From Candidatus Methylomirabilota bacterium (GTDB lineage: Bacteria > Methylomirabilota > Methylomirabilia > Rokubacteriales > CSP1-6): a stretch of 57,171 nucleotides of DNA. The DNA lies in NCBI GenBank assembly GCA_035315345.1, contig DATFYA010000174.1, positions 1 through 57,171 of the forward strand, written 5' to 3'. This document shows, piece after piece, positions 14,774 to 23,694 of this stretch. The translations under genes and the position numbers were made by a program. Each line of letters starts with the position of its first letter. Position 1 is the first letter of the stretch. Below the pieces are notes generated by a model. That model searched no databases. It worked only from the letters and a program-made list of their open reading frames with translations, and was not told the DNA's origin.

Positions 14774-16279
14774 ATGACCACGCGCATCGGCATCGACACG
14801 CGACGGCGCCTCGGCCCGGTGGATCGGCGCATCTTCGGCCAGTTCATCGAGCACCTCGGCCGCTGCATCTACGGCGGCATCTACGAGGAGGGCTCGAATC
14901 TCTCCGACGAGCGGGGCTTCCGCCGCGACGTCATGGAGGCGGCGCGTCCGCTCCGCTTCCCGGTGCTGCGCTGGCCCGGCGGCAACTTCGTCAGCGGCTA
15001 TCACTGGCTCGACGGGGTGGGGCCCAAGAAGGAGCGCCCGCGCCGCAGCGACCTGGCCTGGTACGCCGAGGAGTCCAACCGCTTCGGCACCAACGAGTTC
15101 ATCGAGTACTGCCGCGCGATGGGCGCCGAGCCGATCATCTGCGTGAACATGGGCTCGGGCACCATGGACGAGGCCCAGGCCTGGGTCGAGTACTGCAACG
15201 GCACCGGCAACACCTCGTGGGCCAACCTGCGCCGCGCCCACGGCCACCCCGAGCCGCACCGGGTGCGGTACTGGGGGCTGGGCAACGAGATGTACGGAGG
15301 CTGGCAGATCGGCAATCTCGAGGCGCGCGACTACGTCAAGAAGGCGCGCGCCTTCGCGATGGTCATGAAGCGCACCGACCCGTCGATCCAGCTCATCGGC
15401 TGCGGGCAGAACGGCTGGAGCGAGTGGGACGAGGTGGTGCTGGACGGCCTCGCGGAGCTGATCGACTTCCACTCCATCCATCTCTACACCGGCCACCCCG
15501 ATCATTACGTGACCGTGATGCAGTCGCACGAGGCGGAGCGCGCGGTGCGCATCTGCACGGCGCTCATCGAGCGGGTGCGGCGCCGGAAGCAGATCGCGCA
15601 CCCCATCCATATCGCGTTCGACGAGTGGAACGTGTGGTGGCGCACCCGGAGCCACGAGGATCGGGTGGGCGGCGTGGAGGAGCGCTACACCCTGACCGAC
15701 GCCCTCGCGGTGGCGACCTACCTGAACGGCTTCCTGCGCCACTGCCGCAGCGTGCGCATGGCCAACTTCGCCCAGCTCGTCAACGCCATCGCCCCGATCT
15801 TCACGAGCCGGCGGGGCCTGTTCCTCCAGACGATCTACCATCCGCTGCGGCTCTACGCCGAGCACACGCTCGACGTGGCGCTCGACGTGACGGTGGACGG
15901 CGCGCAGTACGCGCTCGCCCCCGGGCAGGAGAGCGACGCCGGGGGCGGGCGCGTGCACCACGTGGCCGACCTGGGGCCGTTCTCGCTCATCGACGCGGCG
16001 GCCAGCGTCGACGAGGGGGGCCGGGCGCTCTCGATCGCGCTGGTCAATCGCGATCGGGACCGCGATCTGCCCGCGTCGATCGAGATCGCGGGCATGGACG
16101 TGGCGGGCACGGTGACCCTCTGGGAGGTGAACGGCCCCGACGTGGGAGCGACCAACTCCTTCGAGGACCCGCGGCGGGTCGACGTGCGCGAGGGGCGCGC
16201 CACCGCCCGCCCGGGCGGGCTCGATCATGTCTGTCCCGCCCACTCCATCACGATCCTGCGCCTGACGCGCGGTAGCTAG
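14774..16279 (+). CDS. Alpha-L-arabinofuranosidase, glycoside hydrolase family 51
   Basis: A 501-residue retaining glycosidase removing arabinofuranosyl groups from hemicellulose-derived saccharides. The catalytic acid/base is Glu172 in YWGLGNEMYG, and the nucleophile is Glu284 in IAFDEWNVWW. The N-terminal block RIFGQFIEHLGRCIYGGIYE and the C-terminal beta-sandwich fit GH51. There is no signal peptide, so it should act inside the cell on imported oligosaccharides. ATG 14774 is preferred; ATG 14747 would fall between the -35 and -10 boxes. Its stop overlaps the convergent aminotransferase stop by 3 bases. Confidence 0.93.
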   Translation: MTTRIGIDTRRRLGPVDRRIFGQFIEHLGRCIYGGIYEEGSNLSDERGFRRDVMEAARPLRFPVLRWPGGNFVSGYHWLDGVGPKKERPRRSDLAWYAEESNRFGTNEFIEYCRAMGAEPIICVNMGSGTMDEAQAWVEYCNGTGNTSWANLRRAHGHPEPHRVRYWGLGNEMYGGWQIGNLEARDYVKKARAFAMVMKRTDPSIQLIGCGQNGWSEWDEVVLDGLAELIDFHSIHLYTGHPDHYVTVMQSHEAERAVRICTALIERVRRRKQIAHPIHIAFDEWNVWWRTRSHEDRVGGVEERYTLTDALAVATYLNGFLRHCRSVRMANFAQLVNAIAPIFTSRRGLFLQTIYHPLRLYAEHTLDVALDVTVDGAQYALAPGQESDAGGGRVHHVADLGPFSLIDAAASVDEGGRALSIALVNRDRDRDLPASIEIAGMDVAGTVTLWEVNGPDVGATNSFEDPRRVDVREGRATARPGGLDHVCPAHSITILRLTRGS

Positions 16280-17502
16280 GTCTCGCTCGCCACCGTCTGG
16301 AACGCGCGCTCGCTCGCCTCGAGCGTGCGGGCCACGTCGTCCTCGGAGTGGGCCGCCGACACGAACCAGTTGTGAGCGGGATGGGCGTACGCCCCGCCCT
16401 CGGTCACGAGCGAGCACCACCGGCGGATGCGCCGCCGCTCGGGATCATCGGCGAAGCGGATCACCGGCATGGCGGGCTGGCCGACCGGCTGCAGCGGCAC
16501 CCCGTGCCGGCGCGCCTGCTCGGCGAGGCCGTCGGTGAGCAGGCCGCCGATGCGATGGATGCGCGCGATGGCGTCGGTGCCCGCCAGCACGTCGAGGGTG
16601 GCCAGGCTGGCCGCGAACGGCGCGCTCGCGAAGAAGAACGAGCCGGTGAAGTAGATGCGCTCGGCCGCCGCGCGCAGGCCCTCGCGGGCGAGCCCGGCGG
16701 CGAGCGGGTGGCCGTTGGCGATGGCCTTCGAGTAGCAGATCAGATCGGGGGCCGCGCCGAAGTGCTCGCACGAGCCGCCCAGGTGGAAGCGGAAGCCGGC
16801 GCGCACGTCGTCCATCGCGAAGAGGGCGCCGTGTGCGTCGCAGAGGGCGCGAACGCCCGCGAAGAAGCCGGCCGCGGGCGCGGTCCCGGTGACGTGATCG
16901 AACGGGGTGGCCATCACCACCGCGATGTGGCCGGGCTCTGCCGCGAAGAGGCCGGCCAGCTCGTCGAGATCGTTCCAGCCGAACTCGAGGAGGTCATCCC
17001 GGTAGTGGGCGGGGACGCCGGGCAGGTGGGGCAGGGCCCACGGGCGTGCGGCGTGATAGGCCCCGCGCACTCGGGCGATGCGCGGGCGGCCGGTGTGGGC
17101 GCGGGCCACGTCCACGGCCCAGCTGGTGGCGTCGGCGCCGTTCTTGCCGAACACCGCGAAGTCCGCCCGCGGGGTCAGGGCGACGAGCCGCTCGGCCAGC
17201 TCCACCATGCGCGGGCCGGGCAGGGGGAGACAGTCGCCGCCGGCCCGCTGCTCGGCCACCGCGGCCTCGACCGCGGGATGGCCGTAGCCGAGGATCATCG
17301 GGCCGTAAGCGCACATCCAGTCGACGTACTCGTTGCCGTCCACGTCCCAGATGCGGCTCCGCTCGGCGCGGGCGAGGAAACGCGGGTGGCCGTCGCCCAG
17401 CACCGCGCCGTTCTGGTGGCCGTAGACGCCGCCCGGCATGACCTTGCGGGCGCGCTCCCACAGGGCGTGACTCCGGGTCAGACGCGCCGGCGAATGCTCC
17501 AT
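16276..17502 (-). CDS. Class III aminotransferase, glutamate-1-semialdehyde aminomutase-like
   Basis: A 408-residue PLP enzyme resembling HemL-like aminotransferases. Visible features are RKVMPGGVYGHQNG at the start, the substrate-loop region VFGKNGADATSWAVDVARAH, the cofactor aspartate region ALFAMDDVRAGFRFHLGG, and the PLP lysine in LICYSKAIANGHPLAA. True HemL has more conserved flanks, and the genomic context is catabolic, so a role in tetrapyrrole synthesis is unlikely. ATG 17502 gives a good family start. It is convergent with the arabinofuranosidase and stands alone on its strand. Confidence 0.87.
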   Translation of the reverse strand: MEHSPARLTRSHALWERARKVMPGGVYGHQNGAVLGDGHPRFLARAERSRIWDVDGNEYVDWMCAYGPMILGYGHPAVEAAVAEQRAGGDCLPLPGPRMVELAERLVALTPRADFAVFGKNGADATSWAVDVARAHTGRPRIARVRGAYHAARPWALPHLPGVPAHYRDDLLEFGWNDLDELAGLFAAEPGHIAVVMATPFDHVTGTAPAAGFFAGVRALCDAHGALFAMDDVRAGFRFHLGGSCEHFGAAPDLICYSKAIANGHPLAAGLAREGLRAAAERIYFTGSFFFASAPFAASLATLDVLAGTDAIARIHRIGGLLTDGLAEQARRHGVPLQPVGQPAMPVIRFADDPERRRIRRWCSLVTEGGAYAHPAHNWFVSAAHSEDDVARTLEASERAFQTVASET

Positions 17503-17548
17503 GGCGCGCGCATCATAGCACCGGCGCGCGCGGTGACACGGGGGCCGG

Positions 17549-17923
17549 CTACTGGACGAGGCCGAGGGCGATCAGCGTCGAAGGGTCGGGGCGGCCCGTG
17601 ACCGGCAGGCCCTGGCGTCGCTGGAACGAGCGGAGCGCCTCCGCCGTGCGCGGACCCATCGCGGCCTCGGGGGAGCCGGCGTTGTAGCCGCGCTCGCGCA
17701 GGGCCAGGCGCACCGCCTTCAAGCGCTCTTCATATCGGCTGACCAGCACCGACGGCTGGTTCGCGCGGTACCGCTCCATGCGCTTCGCCAGGTCGCGCTC
17801 CCAGCGGGCGCTGGCGGCGAGCCCCACCTCCAGGAAGCCGTAGACGGTGAGCACGGCGACGATGGCCACGAGGGGAAAGAAGATCATCGGTCGGGTGATC
17901 CACGCTCGCAGCGGGCTCGTCAT
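17549..17923 (-). CDS. Membrane-anchored peptidoglycan-binding domain protein
   Basis: A 124-residue protein with one membrane segment (about residues 12-35, PMIFFPLVAIVAVLTVYGFL) and a hydrophilic linker. A PG_binding_1-like repeat forms the C-terminus: LALRERGYNAGSPEAAMGPR followed by TAEALRSFQRRQGLPVTGRP and a closing STLIALGL. The domain would lie outside the membrane, against peptidoglycan. No catalytic domain is attached, so a structural or anchoring role is likely. ATG 17923 is chosen because upstream codons are only arginine-rich. It may be the last gene before the aminotransferase. Confidence 0.75.
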   Translation of the reverse strand: MTSPLRAWITRPMIFFPLVAIVAVLTVYGFLEVGLAASARWERDLAKRMERYRANQPSVLVSRYEERLKAVRLALRERGYNAGSPEAAMGPRTAEALRSFQRRQGLPVTGRPDPSTLIALGLVQ

Positions 17924-18055
17924 GGCCCGCCGCGGGTGCAACCGCCATGCCCGGGCGACTCTACGCCGAACGCCACGTATCGAGCCCGAAACTGCCGTCA
18001 CGATCGGCGACGGAGGGGAGGGCGAGGAAGAAACGACCCGGTACGAACTGCCGAA

Positions 18056-18943
18056 CTAGAGATGCGGCAGGACGGTGGAGGCGAAGAGCCAGGTGCCTTC
18101 CGGGCGCGGGACGTCGGCGAAGTTCACGGTGAGCCGTCGTGCTCCTTGCTTGACGATTCCGAGCATCGCCTCGGTCACCTGGGCCGGCGTGCCGACCAGC
18201 TGGATGTCGTTCAGCGAGCGGATCCCGGGCGACGTCTTGAGCCGCTCCACCTCGCGCTCGTTCTCGGCGATGAGGATGCCCACCCGAACCACCTGCTCGA
18301 TCGCGTCGTAGTCGCGGCCCACGTCGCGGCAGTGCCCCTTGAGGACCTCCTGCTTGTGGGCGTAGGCCTCCGGCCCCTTCCAGACGTAGTTCCACCAGTC
18401 GGCGTGGCGGGCGACCACGCGGAGCAGGAACTTCTCCCCCGAGCCGCCGACCATGATCGGCGGAACCGGGGTGGGGCGCGGCTCGCAGGCGGCGCCGGTG
18501 ATGGAGTAGTGCTGGCCGTGGTAGTCGGCCGGGGCCTGGGTCCACAGGCGTCGGATCAGCTCGATGGCCTCCGCGAGCTGATCGATGCGCACGCGCGCCG
18601 GCGGGTAGGGCCAGCCGTAGGCGCGGTACTCCTCCTCGTTCCAGCCAGCCCCGATGCCCAGGATCACGCGGCCGCCGGACAGGGCCTGGGCGGTCGCGGC
18701 CATCTTGGCGAGCAGCGCGGGATTGCGGAAGCTGTTGCACAGCACTTCGTGGCCGCACCGCTTGTCCGGATAGCGGGCGAGCGCCCAGGTGAGCAGCGTC
18801 CAGCCCTCGGCCACCTTGTGGGAGCCATACTGCACGTGGTCCGGCATCCAGAGCGCGTCGAACGGCGCGATGGTCCGGTCGAAGTAGGGGAAGGTGTCCT
18901 CGACGAGGCGCGACCAGATGTTGAGGCCGACCGGGACCCCCAT
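18056..18943 (-). CDS. LLM class flavin-dependent oxidoreductase
   Basis: A 295-residue luciferase-like monooxygenase-family protein using FMN or F420. Signature parts are FDALWMPDHVQYGSH near residue 30, a central LSGGRVILGIGAGWNEEEYR, and PVPPIMVGGSGEKFLLRVVA. The last 100 residues (GTPAQVTEAMLGIVKQGARR) close the barrel. The family covers F420-dependent dehydrogenases and FMNH2-dependent monooxygenases, and the sequence alone does not separate them. It follows the second TauD-type gene by 15 bases, suggesting joint oxidation steps in the same degradative operon. Confidence 0.9.
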   Translation of the reverse strand: MGVPVGLNIWSRLVEDTFPYFDRTIAPFDALWMPDHVQYGSHKVAEGWTLLTWALARYPDKRCGHEVLCNSFRNPALLAKMAATAQALSGGRVILGIGAGWNEEEYRAYGWPYPPARVRIDQLAEAIELIRRLWTQAPADYHGQHYSITGAACEPRPTPVPPIMVGGSGEKFLLRVVARHADWWNYVWKGPEAYAHKQEVLKGHCRDVGRDYDAIEQVVRVGILIAENEREVERLKTSPGIRSLNDIQLVGTPAQVTEAMLGIVKQGARRLTVNFADVPRPEGTWLFASTVLPHL

Positions 18944-18958
18944 GGCCGCCGCAGCTCT

Positions 18959-19915
18959 CTAGCCGCGGAACTGTCGCCGGTCGCCAGACCGGAGCCACAG
19001 CCGCACGAGGTGACGTCGCCGCTCCGGGTCGTCGTGATCCTGGTACGGCGTGCGCCCGTGGACGATCACGCGGTTGTTCAGCACCTGGATCTGGCCGCGC
19101 TCGAGCCAGAGGTCCAGGCGATGCGCCGGATCGCTGAGGAAGGCGTCCATCCGCCGCACCGCCTCGGCGCCGTCGGCGTCGAGGGTGCGGCCGGTCTTCT
19201 CGTAGCCGCGGACGATGTGCCGGGCGTTGAAGCGCGTGCGCAGGGCGCCGTCCCAGGCGAACACCGGGCGGAAGTTCGTCGGCGCCGCGTCGGCCGCCTG
19301 GTATTCCTGGTGGTCGCGGTAGAAGACCTCGTAGAGCCGGCGCAGCAGCGTGGGGTGCTCGCTCAGGAAATAGTTGTGGGCGGCCGCCGCGCTCGACACG
19401 ATGCTCATGCCGCCGTCGCGGGCCGGCTGCAGGCAGAAGAGCGTCACGTAGCTCGGGGGGGCCTCGCCCATGCTGCTGTCGGTGTGCATCTCGAGACCCT
19501 CGGGAGTCAGCGCGCCGCGGGTCTCGGCGGTGTAGGCCGCGCCGTCGTGGCGCACGTCGTAGATGACGGTGCCCTTCCACTCCTGCGCCACCGGCGGCTC
19601 GAGCAGGCTCATGAGGATCCAGTAGACCGCGACGGCCTCGTCGCGGGTCATCGCGTCCACCGGCAGCCGGTCCAGCATCACGAAACCCGGGCCGACGTCG
19701 AGCCGTCGGCGCACCTCGGCCATCCACGTCACGGTGGCCGCGAGCGGGAAGTGCTCCGGCAGCAGCAGCAGCGTCGGCACCGGCGCGCGGCGCAGCTCGC
19801 GGAGCGCGGCGGCCAGCTCGGCCAGGACCTCGACGGGGATCGGCAGCAGGTACCGGTCGGCCGGCAGCGACGGGCCGTGCCAGGCGGCGGACTCGGGCAG
19901 GGGGCGCGTCAGCAT
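18959..19915 (-). CDS. TauD-family 2-oxoglutarate dioxygenase, second copy
   Basis: A 318-residue Fe(II)-dependent oxygenase, clearly divergent from the TauD-like protein at 10369-11256. The iron ligands appear as LEMHTDSSMGE (HxD) and the distal histidine in NRVIVHGRTPY; the 2-oxoglutarate arginine is likely in RRRHLVRLWLRSG. A segment GMSIVSSAAAAHNYF resembles the clavaminate-synthase-like/TauD superfamily. ATG 19915 gives MLTRPLPESAAW and no extra upstream domain. It is flanked by Uma2 (8 bases upstream) and the LLM oxidoreductase (15 bases downstream). The substrate is unknown. Confidence 0.85.
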   Translation of the reverse strand: MLTRPLPESAAWHGPSLPADRYLLPIPVEVLAELAAALRELRRAPVPTLLLLPEHFPLAATVTWMAEVRRRLDVGPGFVMLDRLPVDAMTRDEAVAVYWILMSLLEPPVAQEWKGTVIYDVRHDGAAYTAETRGALTPEGLEMHTDSSMGEAPPSYVTLFCLQPARDGGMSIVSSAAAAHNYFLSEHPTLLRRLYEVFYRDHQEYQAADAAPTNFRPVFAWDGALRTRFNARHIVRGYEKTGRTLDADGAEAVRRMDAFLSDPAHRLDLWLERGQIQVLNNRVIVHGRTPYQDHDDPERRRHLVRLWLRSGDRRQFRG

Positions 19916-19923
19916 GGCGGGCG

Positions 19924-20502
19924 TCAGAGCAGAAGATCGGCCACGCGCACGCGGGCCGTCAACCGGGCGAGCGGCGACACCGAGCCGTCGCGCTCCGGCA
20001 CGAGGCGAGACCCGTAGCGCCAACCGAACACCGCGGAGGCGTCGCGTGCCGGCTCGCGGTAGATCTCGAGCGCGTGGTCTACCAGGTTGATGATCCAGTA
20101 GTCGGCGATGCGGGCTCGCGCGTAGAGGCTTCCCTTGTGCTCTCGATCGAGGAGGAGGCTCGATTCGGCCACCTCGACGACGAGCACCGGGCGTGACGGG
20201 TGCTCCGCGCGATAGTCGCGAAAGCTTCCCGGCACGACCGCCAGATCCGGCTCGGGCTCCGACTCGTCGTCCAGGGCGAGCGGCCCCTGGCCGCGCACTT
20301 CCCAGCCGGGGCCCAGGGCGGAGCGGAGCGCTTCCTCCGCCGCCCGGATCGCGGCGAAGTGACGGCTGCCCTGGGGCTCCGCCACGATGAGCTGTCCGCC
20401 GAGGAGCTCGATCGGATCGCCCGGGCCGAGGAATCCGCCCTCGACGAGGCGCTCGTATTCGAGCCGCTTCCATCGACGAACCGGAATCTCGGGCGGCGAC
20501 AT
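19924..20502 (-). CDS. Uma2-family putative endonuclease (DUF820)
   Basis: A 192-residue protein with the restriction-endonuclease-like fold of the Uma2 family. The PD-(D/E)xK elements are visible as SEPEPDLAVVPG, VLVVEVAESSLLLDREHKGS and ARARIADYWIINLVDHALEI. Uma2 proteins are abundant in cyanobacteria and other bacteria, often in many copies, and their biological role is unsettled. Here it is a single gene in a catabolic row without a recognisable partner. ATG 20502 starts MSPPEIPVRRWKRLEYERLV, the normal N-terminus. Confidence 0.88.
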   Translation of the reverse strand: MSPPEIPVRRWKRLEYERLVEGGFLGPGDPIELLGGQLIVAEPQGSRHFAAIRAAEEALRSALGPGWEVRGQGPLALDDESEPEPDLAVVPGSFRDYRAEHPSRPVLVVEVAESSLLLDREHKGSLYARARIADYWIINLVDHALEIYREPARDASAVFGWRYGSRLVPERDGSVSPLARLTARVRVADLLL

Positions 20503-20556
20503 GCGTCGAGCGTAGCGATCCGCGCCGGCGCCGTCAATGTGTCCCGGCGGGGACGC

Positions 20557-22890
20557 TCAGGCCCGCAGGGCCGTCCACACCCGCGAGGACGACATCGGCA
20601 GGTCGAGCGCGCGCACGCCGCGGCTCGCGAGGGCGTCCAGCACCGCGTTGACCGCGGAGGGGAGCGCTCCGGCCACGCCCGACTCACCCGCGCCCTTCAC
20701 GCCGAGCGGGTTGGTGGTGCAGGCGACGCCGTGATGGCCCACGCGCAGGGCCGGCAGGTCCTCGGCGCGCGGCAGCCCGTAGTCCATGAACGAGGCGGTG
20801 AGGAGCTGGCCGTCCGCGTCGTAGACCACGTGCTCGCCCAGCACCTGGCCCAGTCCCTGCGCGATGCCGCCGTGGATCTGTCCCTCGACGATGGTCTCGT
20901 TCACGATGCGGCCGACGTCGTCCACCGCCGCGTAGCCGACCACCGCCACCGCGCCGGTGTCGGGGTCGATCTCGACCTCGGTGACGTGGCAGCCGTTGGG
21001 GAAGGTCATCTGCGGCGAGACGAACTTGGCGGTGCTGTCGAGCCCGTCCGCCAGGTCCGGCGGCAGCCCGGGCAGCGCGCGGGCGCGCGCGCCCAGGTCG
21101 AGCAGGCCGATCGCGCGATCGGTGCCCGTGACGCGGAAGCGGCCGGCCGCGAACTCCACGTCCGGCGCGGCGGCCTCGAAGTAGTGCGCAGCCACGCGGC
21201 GCCCTTTCTCGATGGCGACGTCGCACGCCATCGCGGCCGCGCTGCCCGCCATCATCATGGATCGGGAGGCCACGCTGGGCGTGCCCGCCGGCACCAGGTC
21301 GCTATCGCCCTGGACCAGGCGCACCGCGCCGGGATCGATGCCGAGCCGGCGAGCGATCACCGCCGGGAACGTCGAGAGATGGCCCTGGCCCATCGGCTGG
21401 GCGCCGGTATGCAGCGCCACCGTGCCGTCCGCCCGGAAGCGCAGGTCCACCGTCTCGTCCAGGATGCCGCCGGCGACCTCCAGGAAGCAGCAGAGGCCGA
21501 TGCCGCGCAGGCGCCCGGCGCGCTCGGCGGCCGCGCGGCGCGCCGGGAAGCCGGCCCAGTCCGCCAGGTCCAGCGCGCGGTCCATCACCGTCTCGAACTC
21601 GCCGCTGTCGTACGTGGGCCCGTTGGGCGTGCGGTACGGCATGGCCGCGGGCGGGATGAAGTTCCGGCGGCGGAGCGCGACGCGGTCGCTGCCCATCGCG
21701 GCGGCGGCCTGATCGATCAGCCGCTCGATCAGGTAGAGCGCCTCGGGCCGGCCGGCGCCGCGATAGGGGCCGAGCGGCGCGGTATTGGTGAAGGCCAGCG
21801 TGACGTCGATGGCGATGGCCGGGATCCGGTACACGCTCGAGAGGCAGTTCTTGGTGTTGTTGGTGCCGAACACCGCCGCGAACGCCGAGACGTAGGCGCC
21901 GAGGCCGACGCGGGTGCGCACCCGCAGGCCGAGGAACCGGCCGGAGGCGTCCAGCGCCAGCTCGCCCTCGAGGATCCCGTCGCGGCCCGCGGTGTCGGCG
22001 AGGAAGCTCTCGATGCGGGTGGCCCGCCACTTCACCGGGCGGCCGACGCGGCGGGCCGCGAAGAGCAGCGCGGCATATTCGGGATAGGCCTGGACCTTCA
22101 TGCCGAAGCCGCCGCCGACGTCGGGGGTGAGCACGCGCAGCCGGGCCGGGGGGATCTTGAAGACGCCTTCGGCCAGCAGCCGGCGCACGACCGCCACGCC
22201 CTGGGTGCTCGCGGTCAGCGTGTAGCGCTGCGCGGCCTCGTCCCACTGGCCGATCGCGGCCCGCGGCTCGAGCGCGGCGGGGGCCACGCGCGTATCGTCG
22301 AGGCGCACGCGCGCGACGTGGGCCGCGGCGGCGAAGGCCGCGGCCACGCCGGCGGCGTCGCCGTCGGTCCAGTCGAAGGCCACGTTGTCCGGCGCGTCCG
22401 GCCAGACCGGGTGCGCGGCGGGGGCGAGCGCGTGGTCCACGTCGGCGACCGCGGGCAGCGGATCCAGGTCGAGCACGACCGCGGCCGCCGCGTCGGCCGC
22501 CTGCTCGGGAGTCTCGGCCACCGCGAGGGCCACCGCCTCGCCGACGTGGCGCACGCGGTCCACCGCGAGCGGGGGGATGGGCGCGGCGGCGAGCGGCTTG
22601 CCGCCGCGGCCGGGGAACGACGCGGCGGGCGGGATGGCGCCGAGGCCGGCGGCCTGCAGGTCTCGCCCGGTGAGCACGGCGAGCACGCCGGGCAGGGCGA
22701 GCGCGGGGGTGACGTCGATCGAGCGGATGCGGGCGTGGGCGACGGGCGCGCGGACGAAGGCGCCGTGGGCCTGCCCGGGAAGCGCGATGTCGTCGGTGAA
22801 GCGGCCCCGGCCGGTCAGGAGGGGACCGTCCTCGCTGCGCCGCCCGCCGGCGACGGCGCCGAAGCGCAGCGAGGATTCGGGACCGGTCAA
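20557..22890 (-). CDS. Molybdopterin-binding large subunit, xanthine dehydrogenase/CoxL family
   Basis: A 777-residue molybdenum hydroxylase large subunit. Hallmarks are LLTGRGRFTDDIALPGQ at the start, the cofactor loop VGGGFGMKVQAYPEYA, the active-site loop PYRGAGRPEAL typical of form II/CoxL-like enzymes rather than form I CO dehydrogenase, and the catalytic glutamate (about 736) in GVKGAGESGVAG. TTG 22890 is chosen: it yields MTGPESSLRFGA and avoids overlap with the aldolase. The [2Fe-2S] and FAD subunits that normally adjoin it are absent here, so it must find partners elsewhere or work differently. The substrate is unknown. Confidence 0.88.
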   Translation of the reverse strand: MTGPESSLRFGAVAGGRRSEDGPLLTGRGRFTDDIALPGQAHGAFVRAPVAHARIRSIDVTPALALPGVLAVLTGRDLQAAGLGAIPPAASFPGRGGKPLAAAPIPPLAVDRVRHVGEAVALAVAETPEQAADAAAAVVLDLDPLPAVADVDHALAPAAHPVWPDAPDNVAFDWTDGDAAGVAAAFAAAAHVARVRLDDTRVAPAALEPRAAIGQWDEAAQRYTLTASTQGVAVVRRLLAEGVFKIPPARLRVLTPDVGGGFGMKVQAYPEYAALLFAARRVGRPVKWRATRIESFLADTAGRDGILEGELALDASGRFLGLRVRTRVGLGAYVSAFAAVFGTNNTKNCLSSVYRIPAIAIDVTLAFTNTAPLGPYRGAGRPEALYLIERLIDQAAAAMGSDRVALRRRNFIPPAAMPYRTPNGPTYDSGEFETVMDRALDLADWAGFPARRAAAERAGRLRGIGLCCFLEVAGGILDETVDLRFRADGTVALHTGAQPMGQGHLSTFPAVIARRLGIDPGAVRLVQGDSDLVPAGTPSVASRSMMMAGSAAAMACDVAIEKGRRVAAHYFEAAAPDVEFAAGRFRVTGTDRAIGLLDLGARARALPGLPPDLADGLDSTAKFVSPQMTFPNGCHVTEVEIDPDTGAVAVVGYAAVDDVGRIVNETIVEGQIHGGIAQGLGQVLGEHVVYDADGQLLTASFMDYGLPRAEDLPALRVGHHGVACTTNPLGVKGAGESGVAGALPSAVNAVLDALASRGVRALDLPMSSSRVWTALRA

Positions 22891-22900
22891 CTCGGAGCCG

Positions 22901-23680
22901 TCAGTTCCGGAACGACGGGTCGGTGCGATCCAGCCGGCGCAGCAGCCCCGGCCAGACGAGCTTGCCCTGGCCGCCATTCTTGCGCTGGTTGGCGGCCGCG
23001 TTGGCGTAGCCCTTGTCCATGACCTCCTTGGGCACGTTGATCAGCTCGCCGCCGCCCGACTGGGCGCGCACCTGGATCTGGCAGGAGGCCTCCAGGTAGT
23101 ACATGTTCACGAAGGCGTCCGCGACCGTCTCGCCCACCGTCAGTAAGCCGTGGTTGCGGAGGATCAGGCAGCGGTTGTCGCCCAGATCGGCGACCAGGCG
23201 CGGCTTCTCGTCCTCGTCGAGCGCGGGGCCCTCGAAATCGTGGTAGCCGACGCTATTGAGCACGAAGAGCGAGTGCTGCGAGATCGGCAGCAGGCCGGCG
23301 CGCTGGGTGGAGACCGCGACCCCGTTCGGGGTGTGGGTATGCAGCACGCACTTGGCGTCGTGCCGGGCCCCGTGGATCGCGCTGTGGATGATGAAGCCGG
23401 CCGCGTTGACGGTGAACGGGGTGTCCTCGAGCTTTCGGCCCTGCTGGTCGATCTTCACGAGGCTCGACGCGGTGATCTCGTCGAAGAACAAGCCGTACGG
23501 GTTGATCAGGAACTGGTCCTCGGTGCCGGGCACCCGGGCCGAGATGTGGGTGAAGACCAGGTCCTCCCAGCCGTAGCGGGAGACCAGCCGGTAGGCGGCG
23601 GCCAGGTCCACGCGAACCGCCCACTCCTCCGGAGAGACCTTGCCCTGAAGCGACGGAATATCGAGCGCGCTGGGAGTCAT
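22901..23680 (-). CDS. Class II aldolase/adducin family protein
   Basis: A 259-residue zinc-dependent aldolase-fold protein related to fuculose-phosphate aldolase and adducin heads. The divalent-metal histidines are in VLHTHTPNG and LRNHGLLTVGE, and the fold starts at DLAAAYRLVSRYGWEDLVFT. Family members cleave or decarboxylate hydroxy acids; one branch acts in degradation of aromatic or sugar acids. ATG 23680 gives MTPSALDIPS. It lies 14 bases after the amidohydrolase gene and 10 bases before the molybdenum enzyme, so the three probably share one transcript. Confidence 0.9.
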   Translation of the reverse strand: MTPSALDIPSLQGKVSPEEWAVRVDLAAAYRLVSRYGWEDLVFTHISARVPGTEDQFLINPYGLFFDEITASSLVKIDQQGRKLEDTPFTVNAAGFIIHSAIHGARHDAKCVLHTHTPNGVAVSTQRAGLLPISQHSLFVLNSVGYHDFEGPALDEDEKPRLVADLGDNRCLILRNHGLLTVGETVADAFVNMYYLEASCQIQVRAQSGGGELINVPKEVMDKGYANAAANQRKNGGQGKLVWPGLLRRLDRTDPSFRN

Positions 23681-23694
23681 GGGGATCCTTTCGC

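Noticed and set aside
19924-20502. Uma2 nuclease as part of a defence island or toxin-antitoxin pair
   Set aside because: No antitoxin, methylase or other defence gene adjoins it; neighbours are metabolic.
20200-23022. A 940-codon plus-strand frame opposite the molybdenum hydroxylase
   Set aside because: It shows low-complexity sequence and no motif, while the minus strand carries a complete, well-conserved enzyme.
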